Positions 9,731 through 18,917 of a stretch of DNA of 64,000 bases are shown here, piece after piece. The position numbers were made by a program, and so were the translations under genes. Every line of letters starts with the position of its first letter. Position 1 is the stretch's first letter. The notes under the pieces were generated by a model, which was not told where the DNA came from, ran no database searches, and saw only the letters and a program-made list of their open reading frames with translations. The stretch lies in NCBI GenBank assembly GCA_008690995.1, contig VRMN01000015.1, positions 62,001-126,000 of the forward strand, read 5' to 3'. The DNA is from Porphyridium purpureum. Its lineage: Eukaryota; Rhodophyta; Bangiophyceae; Porphyridiales; Porphyridiaceae.

Positions 9731-11623
9731 ATGTGTGTGGCCCTTCTTACATTTGCGCCCACGGGCTATCCTGTCGGCGCTGCACGTGCGCTGCGCCTGG
9801 ATCGCGTGGTGCTGCGCGTGCGCGACACGAGGAAGCCATGTTGCTTGGATATCGTACGTGTGCAACGATCTCGAGCGCGTCAGACGCGATGGGATTGGAG
9901 CGCTGCTCGGCACCGCCAGCATCTCTCGCGCGGCTTCCCGCTTCAGTTGGTCTCTGCGAGCGAATCTGAGCAAGAGCACGAGGTACGCGAGCTGGTCGAG
10001 CGAGAAATTCAACGCAGGCTAGAAAGTCGGACGGCACGCTCGCCGTCGTTATCTGAATGGATTCTGCAGACGCCGCCTGTCGCACGAGGAGTGGTTGCCA
10101 TTTTACTAGGCGCTCTCTTGTTTATTGTGGAGCGCATTGTATTTAAAGGCCAAGCTTCGGCGGTCCCCGTGCCCACCCAGTACCGGAGACTCATGGTATT
10201 CAGCATGCTGAGCTTGTGGGGGCTACTCTGTGTCATTCTAGCTTCAGTTTGGCCCGGTGCTCGGTCACGTGGCACGAGGTCGGACAATAATGCAAGTTTA
10301 GCGCCGAGAGAGGCAACATCACAAGCTGACCAAGAGTCCACATCAGAGCGTGAGAAACTTCTCCAGGATCGATTGACGGATGCCGAGAGTGCGCGGAGTA
10401 CATTACTGGCCGAGGCCAATGAGCTGCGGGGACAAATTCAAAAGCTGCGAGACGAAGTGTCACGCGAGCCCGCCGGTATTCTGATGTTAAGGCGTGATTT
10501 AGAGGACGCGCTTTCTGAGCTTGAAAGCGAAAGGGCATCGTCCCGTTTGCTACGCGATCAAATCGCGCGCTTGCGTGAGAATGAAGGCCAGATTACAGCG
10601 GACAACGCACAACTAGAGCGGCAAGTTCTATACCTGAAGGAGCAGATCGAAGCTCTTGCGGCAGATCAGGAGGAGAAACAGGTGGAGATTGAAAAGCTCA
10701 TCTGTGAGCGTGACACGCTGGAGGCCAAACTTGTGCGGCTTGAAAATCAGATAACTCGGTCTCGCGAGGAACCCAAAATGGATGTCAGCAGTGAGCCAAC
10801 ACCCGTCGAGCAAGCGGTCAAAGTAAGCGCAAATGCCGGCACCGGCGAAGCGAACCAAACTGAGAATGTAGAGGCAGCAGAGTCCCTGCTAGAAACAAGT
10901 CCAAAGAATACGAGTATAACCACGCGGTCAGTCACAGAAACGAAAGTGGATGATCTCGTGAGCAATGCGCGCGAACTAGTCAACCGCACAAAACGTCGCG
11001 GGCGTGGATTTCGTGCGAGCCAAAACTCAACTTTGTTCCGCGAGGCCGTCGACTTGCTCGAGTCAGCTTGTGAGTTGCAGCCTAGCAGCTCGTTGTTGGC
11101 TTGCGAATGTGGAAATACGCTCGTTGCATGGGCCAAAAGCGACATCCAAAACGCTCAAGCTGAGCATGCATCACAGCTGCTCAAACGCGCAGAGGCGAAA
11201 TTCCAGCATGCGCTTGTCCTAAATCCAACGAGCGAGGCGGCGCTCTTCTCGTGGGGGCTCGCGCTGTGCATGGACGCAAACTTGGCGGCTGCTCGAAAGG
11301 ACCTGGAAGCTGGTTGCCACTTGTTCGACCGCGCGTGCACATTATACAGGCGCCTTCTGGCGATCAATGCCGAGTCAAAGTTGACAATGTTCAACTGTGG
11401 TCTCGCGTTGTACTCCAAGGGGAAACTCTTGGAATCTGCCTCCTCTGACGAAAGCACCGATGGCGCTCCTTCTGACGCCATGGACTGCTTTGCACAAGCT
11501 GCTACCCTCCTGCGTCAGTGTCTCGAGCTGGACGCCAATGATGAGAAAGCTCAAGAGTATTTGGACGTGTGCGAGGCAAGCCTGCAGAAGTACGGATATT
11601 CCGGAATTTTAGACCAGCCTTGA
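9731..11623 (+). CDS. Membrane-anchored coiled-coil and TPR-like protein, probably organellar
   Basis: 630 residues from ATG 9731; the open frame extends upstream to 9338 but overlaps the GT31 gene antisense. The N-terminus (about 90 residues) is Arg-rich with few acids and resembles an organelle transit peptide. Two hydrophobic segments follow (about 121-142, VVAILLGALLFIVERIVF, and about 155-175, MVFSMLSLWGLLCVILASVW). Next comes a long charged coiled coil (about 200-350, heptad-like Leu/Ile with many E/K/R) and a Ser/Thr-rich linker. The C-terminal ~220 residues are helical repeats with TPR character (EAVDLLESACELQPSSSLLA, LLKRAEAKFQHALVLNPTSEAALF, LLRQCLELDANDEKA). A scaffold role at a plastid or mitochondrial membrane is inference. 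No named family recognised. Confidence 0.75.
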   Translation: MCVALLTFAPTGYPVGAARALRLDRVVLRVRDTRKPCCLDIVRVQRSRARQTRWDWSAARHRQHLSRGFPLQLVSASESEQEHEVRELVEREIQRRLESRTARSPSLSEWILQTPPVARGVVAILLGALLFIVERIVFKGQASAVPVPTQYRRLMVFSMLSLWGLLCVILASVWPGARSRGTRSDNNASLAPREATSQADQESTSEREKLLQDRLTDAESARSTLLAEANELRGQIQKLRDEVSREPAGILMLRRDLEDALSELESERASSRLLRDQIARLRENEGQITADNAQLERQVLYLKEQIEALAADQEEKQVEIEKLICERDTLEAKLVRLENQITRSREEPKMDVSSEPTPVEQAVKVSANAGTGEANQTENVEAAESLLETSPKNTSITTRSVTETKVDDLVSNARELVNRTKRRGRGFRASQNSTLFREAVDLLESACELQPSSSLLACECGNTLVAWAKSDIQNAQAEHASQLLKRAEAKFQHALVLNPTSEAALFSWGLALCMDANLAAARKDLEAGCHLFDRACTLYRRLLAINAESKLTMFNCGLALYSKGKLLESASSDESTDGAPSDAMDCFAQAATLLRQCLELDANDEKAQEYLDVCEASLQKYGYSGILDQP

Positions 11624-11686
11624 AACCACTTGACTGAGAAGCTAATCACGAGTAGTCATAAAAAAGAGTACTAGAGCGGGAATCAG

Positions 11687-12535
11687 CTACGATTGTTCTG
11701 TGTCATGTGGTACGCGACTTGCGCTCAACGAGCCTTCTTGAGGCTTTTCTGTCGCGCTGGATTTCAGCTTCTGCGTCTTTATACGTTCATACTCTTGATC
11801 AAGCTTTCGCAGGCGGATTTGCTGCTCGATGCGAGCTCGCTCCGTTTCAAGACCAAGAAGTGCACGCCGCGCGTCCTCATCAAGAGGAACGAGCTCCCCG
11901 GTCTCCTCGTCAATGGCCATTGCGCCGCCATCATCCAGAAACTCGGGCATGTCACCTTTGAAGTCCAAGTCAGCGCGGACATCATTCATCCTAATATCCG
12001 GTGTGCCTCGCTTTTCTCGAGGTTCCGAATTCCAGTCCTCATCGTCATCTTCGCGACGCGACTCTGGCTTATCCTTTGCTGGCGTTTCCTTGCTCGGTTC
12101 TTCGTCGATGAATGCTTGCGCGGCTTCAGTAATATTTTTTGTCACTTGACCAACCAGCGTGCCGACCTGGCGCGACACATTAATGAGTTCCTTTGGTCCG
12201 AGGACGATCCAGCCAACCACCAGAATGGTCACAACCTCCGCTGGACCGACGCCCAGGAAGCCTCCTCCAGGTCCCAGCGTCACCATCGACAGCGTCGTTC
12301 GAGGCGCACGGGCCCTTCTCCTTCTCGATCCAACTGTCTGACGCAGCACGTGCGCGGTGCCAAGTCCAGACACAAAACACGTGCAGTGCGCATCCCTGTT
12401 GCCTTCGAAACCGCGCCTCACAGCATTACCCGTCCCGTTCCATACATAACCAGCGCGGACATATCGTGCGCAGGAGCCTGAAGCCGAGGCCTGCCGTGCG
12501 TCAAACACAATGCCCCGCTCATGCATCTCACGCAT
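11687..12535 (-). CDS. Plastid Tat translocase subunit, TatA/TatB (Tha4/Hcf106) family
   Basis: 282 residues from ATG 12535 (MREMHERG). The first ~80 residues are basic and Ser/Arg-rich, a likely plastid transit peptide. The family core follows: a short membrane helix and hinge (GVGPAEVVTILVVGWIVLGPKELINVSRQVG), with the conserved Glu before the helix and the F/LGPK hinge, then an amphipathic helix (GTLVGQVTKNITEAAQAF). A long acidic and then charged C-terminal tail, ending in a coiled-coil-like ERARIEQQIRLRKLDQEYERI segment, favours TatB/Hcf106 over short TatA/Tha4. The Tat pathway moves folded twin-arginine proteins across the thylakoid membrane. Divergent from SufS with 370 bp between starts. 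Confidence 0.85.
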   Translation of the reverse strand: MREMHERGIVFDARQASASGSCARYVRAGYVWNGTGNAVRRGFEGNRDAHCTCFVSGLGTAHVLRQTVGSRRRRARAPRTTLSMVTLGPGGGFLGVGPAEVVTILVVGWIVLGPKELINVSRQVGTLVGQVTKNITEAAQAFIDEEPSKETPAKDKPESRREDDDEDWNSEPREKRGTPDIRMNDVRADLDFKGDMPEFLDDGGAMAIDEETGELVPLDEDARRALLGLETERARIEQQIRLRKLDQEYERIKTQKLKSSATEKPQEGSLSASRVPHDTEQS

Positions 12536-12905
12536 GGCGCATGCCGCACGCGCCGCCTGCTTCTTCTCGTCTCCCTCGCGCCCACGCGCAGCTCGTCCCG
12601 CGCGTGCCGCGCACCGTGTCAACTGTACCTTGCACAGTCTAATAAAACGGCCTCCTTTAATATAAAATATAAAATGGAGGTACAGTGGCGGGAGTGGAAA
12701 ACGTGCGCTGCGTGGCGGCGGGAGCGCGTTCGTGCGTGGCAGAAGCGACTGTCGACGTGGATGTCGAGCGCAGTTATTGTACCCGCGGCTGCCATGGAGC
12801 GTCTCGGAGACTGCGCGTTCGCGCCGCCCGCGCCATATAGTGAAGGCCGCGTCCGTGCCAGCCAGTCGCCGTGCGAGTGGTAGCGACACGCGGCTGAACG
12901 CAGGC
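12536..12905. promoter_or_regulatory. Divergent promoter, Tat subunit / SufS
   Basis: 370 bp. Contains ACTGTAC at 12622-12628 (90 bp upstream of the Tat subunit start), GTACAGT at 12680-12686, and between them an AT-rich island with TATAAAATATAAAA at 12661-12674, the best TATA-like element for either direction. Confidence 0.55.
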
Positions 12906-14327
12906 ATGCGCGGCGCGCCGTGGCGCTCGCTGCGTGCGCGTGCGCGCTGCGCATCGACTGGGTTTGGCGTTCGGCCTCAGCATGCGAGGATGGGAATGTC
13001 GCTCGGCGAAGTACAGGCGGAGAAAATGGCCGGCACGGGACCGCAGCAGACGCCCGCGCAGCACATTCCGGCGCTGGATAGCGACTCGTTCCCGATTTTA
13101 AACCAGAAAGTGCATGATGACCGCCGCTTGGTGTACTTGGACAGTGCAGCCACGTCGCAAAAGCCCATAGTAGTGCTTGATGCTCTGAGAAGCTACTACA
13201 CGAGTGACAACTCGAACGTGCACCGTGGGGCGCACTCGCTCTCTGCCCGCGCGACCGCGCGGTTCGAGTCGGCAAGGGATAAGGTGCAGCATCTTTTGCA
13301 CGCGCCGTCGCGCGAAGAGATTATCTACACGCGCAATGCTACGGAAGCCATCAATCTTGTTGCGTACGCATGGGCGGGGTCCAATCTGCAGCCAGGTGAC
13401 GTGATTGTGAGCAGCGTGATGGAGCACCACTCGAACTTGGTGCCATGGCAGATCGTTGCGAAGAACACAGGAGCGCGCTTGCGACACGTCGGGCTGAACG
13501 AGCATGAAATGTACGACCTTGACTCACTCAAACAAATCTTGAGCGAGGAGGCTGGTAAAGTTAAGCTCGTGACGTGTAACCATGTGAGTAACATGCTTGG
13601 CTGCGTAAACCCGGTGCGAGAAATAGCTGCGCTGGCGGCTGAGGCAGGCGCAAAAGTTATGGTCGATGGATGCCAGTCAGTCCCGCATATGCCCGTCGAC
13701 GTGGCTGCGCTTGGCTGTGATTTCTATGCGGTGTCTGGGCACAAGATGTGCGCTCCGACAGGCATCGGCATATTGTATGCCAGAAAGGAACTACTCGAAT
13801 CCATGAATCCATTCATGGGTGGCGGAGAAATGATTGACGAGGTGCATCTAGACCATTCAACTTGGGCAATGCTGCCGCACAAGTTTGAGGCCGGCACGCC
13901 GTCAATCGGTGAAGCCGTGGGACTGGGCGCAGCTGTGGATTACTTGAACCAGCTCGGCATCGACGAGGTGCACGCGTTCGAGCAGCGCATCGGACGTTAC
14001 TTGTACGATCGCCTCAGTGCGTTCAAGCAAGTCAAGATTTACGGTCCTCACCCTGACGTGGCGGAGCGCGCGTCGCTGTGCTCATTCAATGTGGAAGGCG
14101 TTCACCCATCGGACCTCGCCACGATGATGGATCTGGACGGTGTGGCCGTGCGTTCGGGTCACCATTGTACGCAGCCTTTGCACCGGCATTTCTCGATTGA
14201 CGCCAGTGCGCGCGCATCTCTGTATGTTTACAATTCAAGTCGGGACGTGGACGCGTTCATCGAGTCGCTCGTTCACTCGGTCGAACTCCTCGGAGAGCGC
14301 TTAACGTCCGTTAATGGAACCAATTAA
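12906..14327 (+). CDS. SUFS: Cysteine desulfurase, SufS/NFS2 type (plastid Fe-S cluster assembly)
   Basis: 473 residues from ATG 12906, the start that leaves a short Arg/Ala-rich transit peptide (MRGAPWRSLRARARCASTGF). It uses PLP to release sulfur from cysteine as a persulfide for the SUF pathway. Visible: N-terminal YLDSAATSQKP, the ATEAINLVAY block, SVMEHHSNLVPW, the cofactor contact DGCQSVPHMPVDV, the PLP lysine at about residue 280 in SGHKMCAPTG, and the catalytic cysteine at about 421 in VRSGHHCTQPLH, the short-loop SufS (group II) form rather than the IscS form. Full length for the family. The stop is only 45 bp from the next ATG (CruP-like). Confidence 0.96.
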   Translation: MRGAPWRSLRARARCASTGFGVRPQHARMGMSLGEVQAEKMAGTGPQQTPAQHIPALDSDSFPILNQKVHDDRRLVYLDSAATSQKPIVVLDALRSYYTSDNSNVHRGAHSLSARATARFESARDKVQHLLHAPSREEIIYTRNATEAINLVAYAWAGSNLQPGDVIVSSVMEHHSNLVPWQIVAKNTGARLRHVGLNEHEMYDLDSLKQILSEEAGKVKLVTCNHVSNMLGCVNPVREIAALAAEAGAKVMVDGCQSVPHMPVDVAALGCDFYAVSGHKMCAPTGIGILYARKELLESMNPFMGGGEMIDEVHLDHSTWAMLPHKFEAGTPSIGEAVGLGAAVDYLNQLGIDEVHAFEQRIGRYLYDRLSAFKQVKIYGPHPDVAERASLCSFNVEGVHPSDLATMMDLDGVAVRSGHHCTQPLHRHFSIDASARASLYVYNSSRDVDAFIESLVHSVELLGERLTSVNGTN

Positions 14328-14372
14328 AGTAGAGCTGAGTGGAAGCAGTGAAGGTAACAGTTCAGGAGGAAG

Positions 14373-16262
14373 ATGGCCGAGACACTGTTTGTGTCTTGCG
14401 GTATTGCACCTCGAACAGGTAGGCAGCCGGTCAGGACACGCGCAAAATGCCGCGCAGCTTCTCGTGACCAGCCGAGCGAGGCTGTTCCTGGCGACTCAAA
14501 GGTGCGGCGTGTCCTGGAAGGTATCGACGGAGGCAAGCCATGGAAAGGGTTAAATGCGGCTGACGCGGCGTGGACGCGCCTCAAGGAAGCAGGCAGCATG
14601 GATCCATTTTTCAAGGGCGAAGTGGTTCACCGGATTCGCGGGCGGAAGACGCCCGCACAGGTGAACGGTGATACTCTGAATGTGGACGTCTTGATCTGTG
14701 GAGGTACGCTCGGCATCTTTTTGGCACTCGCCTTACTCAAGCAGAATGAGAAGAAGCTCCGGGTTGCAGTAGTGGAGCGCGGACCTCTAGTCGGCCGCGA
14801 GCAAGAATGGAACATCTCGCGAGAAGAGCTGGGAGTCTTGGTCGACACGCTGGGGCTTTTCAGCGCAGACGAGCTGGAAGAGTGCGTGCGAGGCGAGTTC
14901 AACCCGATGCGCATCGCTTTTGGCGCAAGCATGGCAGAGGCACAAGCTGCGCAACTTGAGGTGCGCAACGTGTTGAACCTCGGCGTGGCTCCCGACAGAT
15001 TAATCGCGAAGAGCAAGGCCAAGTTCGAGGCGCTGGGCGGTGTGTTGCTCGAGTTTCACGAATTTGTGAAGACCGATTTGTATGATCATGGGTCTGTTAC
15101 TTTACTGAAAAAACTCGGGCGCCGAAAAGATGTGCGCTCGCAAGGCGCTGGTGGAGCTTCACAATTTGAATCGGTCGAGAAAGGAGCAGCAGGCGATGGT
15201 TTCTGCACGGTCAATGCAAGACTTGTGGTTGATGCTATGGGTAACTTCTCGCCTATTATGTTGCAGGCGCGAAGACAGAATGGAAGGGGCCTGGCCCCGG
15301 ATGGGGTTTGCCTTGTGGTCGGGACTTGCGCTGACAACGCGGGCCCGTGGGACGTGCGCGTCGACGGCTCCGGTGATCTCATTTATTCGATCACGCCCGT
15401 CGCAAATCAGCGCCAATATTTTTGGGAAGCGTTTCCTGCTGCTGGCGGGGGGCGAACGACGTATATGTTCAGCTATCTGGATGCCGAGGCTGGGCGCCCA
15501 TCACTCATCGAAATGTTTGAGGATTACTTTGACATGATGCCTGCGTACCAGTACACCACTCTGGACGCCCTCGAATTTCGAAGAGCCCTTTTCGGCTTCT
15601 TTCCAAGCTACAAGGACTCGCCACTGTCGTCCTCGTTTGACCGCATCTTGCACGTGGGCGACTCGTCGGGCCTGCAAAGTCCCCTCAGCTTTGGAGGATT
15701 TGGCGCGTTGCTGCGGCACCTTGACAGACTTTGCAGCGGAATATCAATTGCACTGGAGGAGCCTTCTGACAGGCTCTTGAAAGCGAGTGCGTTGCAGGCA
15801 TTGACACCATACCAGCCCAGCCTGAGTGTGACCTGGCTCTTCCAACGCAGCATGTGTGTGAAGCTCGACCAAGACGTACGGAATGAGAATCTGGTGAACC
15901 AGGTTCTTCAGACGACTTTTCTTGAAATGAGCAAAATGGGCACCGGTGTCCTCGTGCCTTTCCTGCAAGACGTCGTACAAGCAGGCGGCTTGACGCGCGC
16001 CCTTGTTGCGATGACCGTGGCGGATCTCGGCCTGGTTCTTCAGGTCATGGCGGTCGTTGGACCCGGCGGCATTGCCTCGTGGTATGCGCACTACATGGCT
16101 CTCTTAAGCTACGCTGTGCTGAGTCGCCTCGCCGAGCCACTCCAGGGAAAGCTTTTGGAGAGTCCTGAACTCTCGCCAGTACAAAAGTACTTCTTGTTGA
16201 ACACGATTCGCGCCTGGCAATACGGGAGCGGACGCGACCATGGCGCTACGCGCCACGAGTGA
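14373..16262 (+). CDS. FAD-dependent lycopene cyclase-like protein, CruA/CruP family (probably CruP)
   Basis: 629 residues. The first ~45 residues (MAETLFVSCGIAPRTGRQPV, then Arg/Ala-rich) fit a plastid transit peptide. The dinucleotide fold starts at about residue 106 with VDVLICGGTLGIFLALALL, followed by VAVVERGPLVGREQEWNISR, a CruA/CruP hallmark. Further blocks: VVDAMGNFSPI, then LHVGDSSGLQSPLSFGGFG near 430, the conserved substrate/FAD region. The C-terminal ~170 residues include hydrophobic helices. CruA cyclises lycopene in some bacteria; the CruP paralogue of algae and plants is linked in published work to carotenoid cyclisation and oxidative-stress protection, so a function in plastid carotenoid metabolism is likely but the reaction is not certain. 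AATAAA lies at 16292-16297, 30 bp after the stop. Confidence 0.83.
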   Translation: MAETLFVSCGIAPRTGRQPVRTRAKCRAASRDQPSEAVPGDSKVRRVLEGIDGGKPWKGLNAADAAWTRLKEAGSMDPFFKGEVVHRIRGRKTPAQVNGDTLNVDVLICGGTLGIFLALALLKQNEKKLRVAVVERGPLVGREQEWNISREELGVLVDTLGLFSADELEECVRGEFNPMRIAFGASMAEAQAAQLEVRNVLNLGVAPDRLIAKSKAKFEALGGVLLEFHEFVKTDLYDHGSVTLLKKLGRRKDVRSQGAGGASQFESVEKGAAGDGFCTVNARLVVDAMGNFSPIMLQARRQNGRGLAPDGVCLVVGTCADNAGPWDVRVDGSGDLIYSITPVANQRQYFWEAFPAAGGGRTTYMFSYLDAEAGRPSLIEMFEDYFDMMPAYQYTTLDALEFRRALFGFFPSYKDSPLSSSFDRILHVGDSSGLQSPLSFGGFGALLRHLDRLCSGISIALEEPSDRLLKASALQALTPYQPSLSVTWLFQRSMCVKLDQDVRNENLVNQVLQTTFLEMSKMGTGVLVPFLQDVVQAGGLTRALVAMTVADLGLVLQVMAVVGPGGIASWYAHYMALLSYAVLSRLAEPLQGKLLESPELSPVQKYFLLNTIRAWQYGSGRDHGATRHE

Positions 16263-16466
16263 CGGATACGCAGTAGCCTGTGAGAAAAAGAAATAAAAAT
16301 TGTTTCGTTCCTTTATTTTTAAATGAATGGTACGCGTCATGCCCAGACATAGCTGGAAACGTACGGATGAGCCAATGGAATTTCAAGGAGGGCCGTCCAG
16401 GACGTTCACGCCTGTATGAGCCCCGCACTAACCAAAACACCTTGAGCACGTTCTTTCCTCTGCGGG

Positions 16467-17192
16467 TTACTCCTCGATTGCCTCTCGTGTTGGACCACCG
16501 TAGATGGAGACTTTCGGGTGCACAACCCACGGTTGCTCTGGCGGGAACGCACTCGCCGGCATGGCCTCGTACCGACACAGCAAAGAAATGCCGCCAAGGA
16601 AGATGCCACTGAGCACGGAGCGCATGGGGCTCATCTTCGGGACACCCGCCACTAGCCCCATGGCAAAGCCTCCCCACATGGCGTTCCATTGGTCGTTCTT
16701 GCCGCGTAAGGTCTGCGCAGTGTAATCTCCAATCGCGTACATTGCGCCGGCCGTGGCGTAGGTGACCAACATTCTGCCTGTGTACTTGCCCATATTCCCG
16801 CGCCCGATGGGTGGTGGCAGCTTCAAGCGCGGATCCTCTGGCGGCGCCAGCTCGGCCTTTTGCATGGCCTGCCTGACGGGCAACGGGTCAGACGGGTCTA
16901 CCTTGCCGACGTAGTTGCGGACGACGCTCAAGTCCCACTTTGCGTCGATCGATGTCTGTGCGAGAGCCACGCAGACGCCGAGTCCCACACCGACGGCCGT
17001 TCGCTCCGCGATCCCGCTCGAGTCCCAGTCCTCGAGCGTGTACCCCCATGTTCCGGGCTCATTCGGCGTGCTCTTGAAGCCCATCCAGTTCGTCTGCTCC
17101 TCGGGCCGGAACACCTCTCCGAAAGGGTACCGGCCCGAAATCTCGCCGGTATCCGGGTCCACGCGGCCCGGCACGCCCTTGACGAGCGTCAT
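16467..17192 (-). CDS. Tim17/Tim22-superfamily inner-membrane protein, complex I B14.7 (NDUFA11)-like
   Basis: 241 residues from ATG 17192 (MTLVKGVPGRVD); the frame extends 31 residues upstream, but that part is Arg/Gly-rich leader. Residues ~1-110 are a soluble region with no match I recognise (contains NWMGFKSTPNEPGTWGYT). The C-terminal half has several short Gly-rich membrane segments: AVGVGLGVCVALAQ, MLVTYATAGAMYAIGDY, MWGGFAMGLVAGV and SVLSGIFLGGISLLC, the pattern of the Tim17/22/23 and NDUFA11 superfamily. Assignment to complex I rather than a translocase rests on general resemblance. CruP converges on it from the left (204 bp apart); the sterol dehydrogenase lies on the same strand to the right. 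Confidence 0.6.
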   Translation of the reverse strand: MTLVKGVPGRVDPDTGEISGRYPFGEVFRPEEQTNWMGFKSTPNEPGTWGYTLEDWDSSGIAERTAVGVGLGVCVALAQTSIDAKWDLSVVRNYVGKVDPSDPLPVRQAMQKAELAPPEDPRLKLPPPIGRGNMGKYTGRMLVTYATAGAMYAIGDYTAQTLRGKNDQWNAMWGGFAMGLVAGVPKMSPMRSVLSGIFLGGISLLCRYEAMPASAFPPEQPWVVHPKVSIYGGPTREAIEE

Positions 17193-17319
17193 CGTGCGCC
17201 AATCACCGTCCCGCCTTCCGTCTTCCGTCGTCTCCTCGCCACACTTGTCTCTTCGTCTTCTTCCTCGCCCTCCTCCCCAAGTCAAAGCCGCAGCAGCCGA
17301 CCAGAAAAACCAGCTCGCA

Positions 17320-17326
17320 ACTGTAC
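17320..17326. promoter_or_regulatory. ACTGTAC motif upstream of the Tim17-like gene
   Basis: Exact copy of the recurrent promoter 7-mer, 128 bp upstream of the Tim17-like ATG. The intervening leader is purine-rich on the sense (minus) strand. Confidence 0.45.
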
Positions 17327-17452
17327 TTTGTGTTCAGCTCCGTTTTTTAGCTGTTCAAGATATTTAAAAACGTATTAAAAAGAAAGTTAAAAAACGAGAC
17401 CGAAACCGGAACCGGGAAAGCAGCGCGCTGCGCGAGTGTGCAAGAACAGCAG

Positions 17453-18550
17453 CTACAATGTGTCCCAAAACTCGCGCGTGTTGGCGTACCAGTTGAGCGT
17501 TGCAGGGAACGCCTCGTCGAACGAGTACAGCGGCTGGTACCCAAAGTCTGTCTGGATGTTGGCAATGTTGAACGTGCGCTCGATGGTCAGCATCTTGACC
17601 ACAAACGGCCGCAGCGCAATGGACGTGCCGAACACGCCGTTGATGGCCTGGCAGATACGCGCGATGCCCATCATAATGGAGTACGGCACTTTGGTCTTGG
17701 AGAACAGCGACGGGTGCGGTGTAAGCTCGGTGATTGCGCGGTCCAGAAGGTACCAAAGTTTCTGCGGCGGGCCGTCCGTCGCAATGTAGAATTTGCCCAA
17801 CACGGGAGATCCAGGAAATAATGCCACGGAGCCCAAGATCAATGCGTGGCAGTAATTGTCCACGTAGCAGAGACTGATCTTGTTTTCGCCGTCACCGAAA
17901 ATGCGCAAGCTCTTCGCGCGTCGGAGAAAGTTTGGCAGGAACAGGTTGTCGAAAGGCCCATACACTTGATGCGGCGCCACAATGACCGCCAGCAGCTTTT
18001 CGCCGTCACACGCCTGGCGCAAGGCTTCCTCTCCCATGGCCTTGGACTCGGCATACGCTTCAAGAAACTGACCCGGCGGGCGTATGCTCAGCTCGTCCTC
18101 GCGTTTCCACACAACGTCCGAACCGTCCATGCGGGTGGACGGTGACGACGACATGACCACGTTACGCACGTTGAACTTTCTGCATGCGTCAATCACGTGA
18201 AGGGTGCCATGATAGTTCACACGGTAGTATGCGTCGTGCGCGTGGTACGGCCCAACCAACGCAGCCATATGAAAGACGCAATCGATTTCGCCCTTGCAGC
18301 TCTCAAACGCGTTCATAACGTCTTGCTTTTCGGCCAGATCCCCCTGCACCCAACGCAGCTCACATCCCGGCTTGATCTTGAGAGCGTGCATTCCCGTTGG
18401 CTGCGGCGCGCGGTCGAACCCGACCACGAGTTTGGCACCGGCCTCGGACAGCATTTCCACCAGCCGCCGCCCACACAGGCCCGCGGCGCCCGTGACAAGG
18501 CACCCGCCCGGAGCGGGTGCCAGCTTGACGTCTGATGGTCTCAGGTCCAT
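17453..18550 (-). CDS. 3-beta-hydroxysteroid dehydrogenase/isomerase-family protein (sterol C4-decarboxylase-like)
   Basis: 365 residues from ATG 18550 (MDLRPSDV). An extended short-chain dehydrogenase: NAD(P) site VTGAAGLCGRRLVE near residue 18, VVGFDRAPQ, a second contact FHMAALVGP, and the catalytic pair Tyr166/Lys170 in YAESKAMGEEALR. Substrate-region marks such as VYGPFDNLFLPNFLRRA and the GDGENKISLCYVDNYCHAL block are typical of the 3-beta-HSD family, including the NSDHL/ERG26 enzymes that oxidise 4-carboxysterols during C4 demethylation. A sterol role suits the CYP51 gene further along but is not proven. A hydrophobic stretch near residues 270-295 may anchor it to the ER. ACTGTAC lies 90 bp upstream (18640-18646). 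Confidence 0.82.
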   Translation of the reverse strand: MDLRPSDVKLAPAPGGCLVTGAAGLCGRRLVEMLSEAGAKLVVGFDRAPQPTGMHALKIKPGCELRWVQGDLAEKQDVMNAFESCKGEIDCVFHMAALVGPYHAHDAYYRVNYHGTLHVIDACRKFNVRNVVMSSSPSTRMDGSDVVWKREDELSIRPPGQFLEAYAESKAMGEEALRQACDGEKLLAVIVAPHQVYGPFDNLFLPNFLRRAKSLRIFGDGENKISLCYVDNYCHALILGSVALFPGSPVLGKFYIATDGPPQKLWYLLDRAITELTPHPSLFSKTKVPYSIMMGIARICQAINGVFGTSIALRPFVVKMLTIERTFNIANIQTDFGYQPLYSFDEAFPATLNWYANTREFWDTL

Positions 18551-18917
18551 CCTGAGCCGCCTCGCCTGCGCGTCGCACCCTGCTTTGCACAGCAGCGGCC
18601 ACCACACAATGTGGCGCGCGTTTGGCAAGAAACATGGACAACTGTACACTACTGAAAAGTGCAGTGACTGAGATTCACGCGCGCCGCACTTGGTCTCGCA
18701 AGCGCGCACGCCGGGGGCCCCCGCAGCCCTCCGTTTCTTCCGCACGCTCTGCGGCGTCGAACTCCCTGGAACAAGATTCGTCAAGCGGCCGCAGCCGCTC
18801 TTCTCTGTCCACTGCGTGGTTGCTGAAACACGGCGGCATCATCAACCGCGGCGGCGCGGCAACTCAACCACCTCTTTTTACTTTACTTTCCAATATGATA
18901 AGTCATGCACGCGTTGC
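18551..18917. promoter_or_regulatory. Promoter of sterol dehydrogenase and 3' flank of phytoene synthase
   Basis: 367 bp. Holds ACTGTAC at 18640-18646, 90 bp upstream of the dehydrogenase start. No other feature recognised; the rest would also contain the phytoene synthase 3' UTR. Confidence 0.45.
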
